Assembly: GCA_951804985.1 (NCBI GenBank)
Contig: OX638132.1
Span: 20,937,529 to 21,001,528, forward strand
Direction of reading: 5' to 3'
From: Dryomyza anilis
Taxonomy: Eukaryota > Arthropoda > Insecta > Diptera > Dryomyzidae
Length of the DNA stretch: 64,000 nucleotides
Positions 60,535-64,000 of this stretch are shown here, piece after piece. Under the pieces are notes generated by a model that ran no database searches, was not told the origin of the DNA, and saw nothing but the letters and a program-made list of their open reading frames with translations. How positions within the stretch are numbered: the stretch's first letter is position 1; every line of letters begins with the position of its first letter. A program made the translations under genes and the position numbers.

Positions 60535-60640
60535 TTAAAGATTTTGTATTTGGGGCTTTTGTATTTGGGGCTTTTGTGTTTGGGGCTTTTGTGTTTTGGG
60601 GCTTTTGTGTTTGTGGTTCTTGTGTTATTTTCTCTACTTT
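60535..60640 (-). repeat. ccccaaacacaaaa satellite, right half (inverted)
   Basis: Plus strand reads tttggggcttttgtgtttgg repeated about six times, the reverse complement of the left half at 59,555-59,690. The units here are more uniform. Confidence 0.8.
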
Positions 60641-62360
60641 AAAATTTCCAATGTGACCTTACTGGTTTCTTACTGGTTAAAGTCGCAGCGGGAATTTTAA
60701 ATAAAATTGGTTAAACGATTTTAGTCGATTGATTCCGGGCGGAATTTTTAAGCGTTCATTATTTTTTATCTGTTACATCAAAGCATAGAACAAGATAGAG
60801 ACAATTACTTAAAACTTTTAAACGGTACACTGATTTAAATTATTCTCGTATGCTGAACTGTTTTTTCGAATTGTGTTCCAAAAGTGTTTATCAAAAGTCT
60901 AGATTTGTAAAATTTAATAAGATTTGTACTTAGATAATCAGCAGTTAAGTTTCCCGTGTTAAGAATAACGATCCATTTTTATGTTCTGATATCGATTATT
61001 AATTTTAAATTGTATCTGTAAAAAAACTAACAATATTAAACTAACAATTAATATAAATAATATATAAAGAAGTACAATTCGGTCGAGTAAAAAAAGAAAT
61101 CATTCTCTAAAATACCAACAACATATTTTGTCTTTTAACCATTCTTATGACAATTATTAAAACCTGTTTTAATCCCATTTATTAAATACAAAGTTAATCC
61201 TATTAAAAACAGTTTAATTTGTTTATTGAAACATATTAAAAAATTCAAAAATCTGTACAATTAAAATGAATGACATTTAATTGAGCTTCAAGAATAATAT
61301 GTATGAAGTTTCCATTAATATCACGAAATTACCTCACTCCAATGTATTTAAAATAATATGTGATATTATTAATTGGAATACGCATATTTTATAGCAAACA
61401 CATTTTTTATTTTTTATTTTATTTTTGTTAATTGCAGACAAAAAACACATGTGGTTTCTGTAAAAGCATTATTATTTAATTAAAATGTTTTTTTAATATT
61501 ACTTATAGTATATGTATTTGTGATTTCTACTGTAAGCTAATTTTAAATACAACTTGTGCAGAATTGACAAACATATCGTATAATATTGAAGTTCAAAAGT
61601 TATCTATATTAAATCATTTATTTCTACACGCTGCAAAAAAATGGGCTCTCCCAAACATAATTTTGCAGGCATTTTTTATATCTTTGGAGCTTTATGCAAA
61701 CAAAAGTATTATTTCATTGCCAAACATTATTATAACAACATCCAAACATATTTTTGTTTTCATTCAAACATATTTATGTTCAGAATGAATAATTTTCGGC
61801 GTTCTTGCAAACATATATATGTTTGAATGTGAAAAACATTTTATTTACATGTAAACATATTTATATTTACATATAATTTTAATGTAAAAATAGTAAATTT
61901 AGTGCTAATATCTGCTTTACACAATGTTCGTTTTTTCCCTGTTTTTATATTACATTTTTTTTATTTATATTTTGAATTGGAAATTTCACAAACAGCCACT
62001 ATCTGGTATTAACAGTAATTGGCGGTACTTAAACAAATTCTTCCACCAAAAAGAAATTTTGAACTATATGAAAAGTATTAATGTGAGTGTTACTGAGTGC
62101 TAAAAGTACGCAGCGCTGTTATTTAATTGTGATATCGTAATGCCAAACATACATATAATCAAAATAATACTATTATTTTTAAATTCGTTATCACCCAGTA
62201 ACAATCACGAATAACCAAATACATATAATTCAAAGAACCTTTTATTGACGTTGGCTGTGTTAAATAGCGGAAATATAAAACATACATATATTAATATCAG
62301 ATGAAAAATATATATTTCTACAGAAACATTAATATAGTGAATTAATGTAAATCCGATTAC

Positions 62361-62410
<50 letters not shown>

Positions 62411-62879
62411 CAGTATTGCATTTCATTTACTTGCGGAAGAACAAAGAGCAAAGGTCCTAAGTCAAAATAAAATTTCAAAAATATCTATATTTGGTTGCCA
62501 TACCAAAAATATCATTGATACACACTACGTTAAATGTTTGTCATTTGTATTCATTAACAATATTTGTCATTTGAATTTCAATTTATTTATTTATTAATTA
62601 GGAGATGTCACTTAAAATATATTTTTTTCTTATATTAAATATTTAGTGTAAAAAAAATACAAAAATGGTCACGCCGCACACTGGTCCAAAAGTAAAAAAA
62701 TCTGGCCAAAATTCAATACTTTTTAAATTAGAATGCAAGGAGTAGTATCATAATTCACTTACAAACATTCCAGACCATAAATTCGTCCAAGAATTTTATT
62801 CGAAAAAATTACTCTTTTTCAGATATTAACTCTCAAAGTAAGTACTTTTTTTTATTAAAAAAGTGTTTGTTTTAGTGTG
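60641..62879. other. AT-rich region, no gene seen
   Basis: A conserved DINE-like tail fragment (ctactttaaaatttccaatg) is at about 60,635-60,655. A self-similar stretch at 61,640-61,870 repeats ccaaacata and aaacatatttatg in both orientations, with gctctcccaaacataattt at its left, so probably another small element. The rest is plain AT-rich sequence. Confidence 0.45.
62363..62409. repeat. (TA)n microsatellite
   Basis: About 23 uninterrupted TA dinucleotides. Confidence 0.97.
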
Positions 62880-63590
62880 TTTATACCCTACACTAAGAGT
62901 GAAAGGGCATATTCAGTTTGGTACGCCGTTTGTAACACCCAGAAGGAAGCATCTCCGGTATGGAAAAGTATATATATTCTTGATCAGCATGACCTCCTGA
63001 GTCGATTTAGCGATGTCCGTCTGTCCGTCTGTCTGTCCGTCTGTCTGTCTGTTGAAATCCCTACTACTTTTAAAATAGAAGAGCTAGATAAATGAAACTT
63101 ATAACTTAGATTACTAATATACCTACGCTGTATGTGGCGAGATCGGTCCATTGTGACCTATGATCCGACCACTTATGTTCAAATACCTCATATAAAATGT
63201 ACATATAAAGATCAATTTTTATGTATACGTGCTTAGGTAAACTTTTTTGGTCAAATATATATTGATATCATGCTCAAATACATTATAATAATGTTTTCCG
63301 GCAAAAAGACCTGTGTTTCACAAAAAAAAAAAAATCGAAAAAATCGGTACACCTACCCATTTGTAAATATGGGTATCAAATGAATGGAAATTCTTCAGCG
63401 ATTGAATGTTTGTAGTTATTTTCAGGATTCGTATACCCTGGTGACCTATATATCACTTTGAATAGTAACCACACATATGTGTAGGGTATTTATAGTCGGC
63501 TTAGACCGACTATAATTTTGATAATCCTAACTATCATAATTACACCTACTTTAAAATTTCCCATGTGATCTAACCTTCCCAACTGGTTTT
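62880..63590 (+). mobile_element. DINE-1/mini-me-type element, copy 3
   Basis: Nearly the same as copy 1 over its whole length: ttataccctacactaagagt start, identical core, shorter (GTCY)n at 63,014-63,052, hairpin tagtcggcttagaccgacta at about 63,495, tail to ttcccaactggtttt. It lacks about 13 bp (tgcgaaaaaattg region) present in copy 1 near 52,532. Confidence 0.85.
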
Positions 63591-64000
63591 ATTTTAAGAT
63601 TACTTTAAATGTAGATATACTATTCATATTATTTTATGATAATTATATAAATAATCGTTTTAAGAACTTATAATACTACAAAAAAACGGAAATAGTCTAA
63701 TGAACCAATAAGATATCATACAATATATGTTAGCCTCTAAAACAAAAAGTAAATAGTTAAAAATTAAAAAAGTTAAATTGTTCCGCATTGTTCCCGTAAA
63801 CTTTTAATGCAGTTTTGTTGCCAAATGTAGGAGCATTTCAAATCAGTTTTTAAATTTTGCAAATAATTGTTTTGCGGAAAAAAACTAACTTTATATTTAA
63901 AAAATGGGATTTTTAATATAAAATAGAAATGGATGTGAGAGGGACGCTAGAAAAGATTGAAACTCTTGGTATTCTTCATTAATGTCTTCTTTATCATCGT
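63591..64000. other. AT-rich right edge
   Basis: No gene or repeat recognised. Confidence 0.5.

Overview
The window looks like one 64 kb piece of nuclear DNA from a higher (cyclorrhaphan) fly. The evidence is AT-rich sequence, short GT-AG introns in fly-like genes, a set of genes whose closest relatives I recall from Drosophila (NME7/nmdyn-D7, p23, COX5A, kynurenine aminotransferase, a trophoblast-glycoprotein-like LRR protein), and DINE-1/mini-me-type elements with GTCY microsatellite cores. It is not bacterial, and operon logic, RBSs and CRISPR do not apply. I cannot name the species.

Genes. Bases 1-10,400 are gene-bearing: the 5' part of an NME7-type gene (minus), a p23 co-chaperone gene (minus), a lone exon-like ORF (plus), a complete COX5A gene (plus), and a complete five-exon kynurenine aminotransferase gene (minus) that converges on COX5A. 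A single-exon LRR transmembrane protein is at 27.5-28.8 kb (minus). A possible signal-peptide exon is at 43.85 kb (plus). These are independent housekeeping or surface-protein genes, not a pathway cluster. COX5A, NME7-type kinases and mitochondrial KAT are linked only loosely, through energy or mitochondrial biology.

Repeats. Most of the remaining ~50 kb is nested transposable elements. The most striking is a giant foldback element of about 10.8 kb (10,976-21,815). Its two inverted arms each contain an outer unique block, an array of ~179/182-bp tandem units (about 26 copies on the left, 11 on the right) and a 1.1 kb inner block. A 1.5 kb loop separates the arms and itself carries a nested TIR element. 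Next to it is a 2.1 kb element with ~130-bp TIRs.

From 31 to 33.6 kb and 45.2 to 46.2 kb there are Helitron-like elements with 5'-TC and CTAG-3' ends, including two joined head to tail at a shared junction. Their interiors are 15-bp satellite arrays. Three DINE-1/mini-me elements, a tRNA-derived SINE family with complete and fragmentary copies, and about ten MITE-like elements with terminal inverted repeats and self-similar interiors fill 29-64 kb. No transposase, helicase, reverse transcriptase or other autonomous transposon protein was recognised, so all these elements look non-autonomous.

Gene models were built by reading splice sites by eye. Repeat boundaries are good to roughly 5-30 bases unless stated otherwise.
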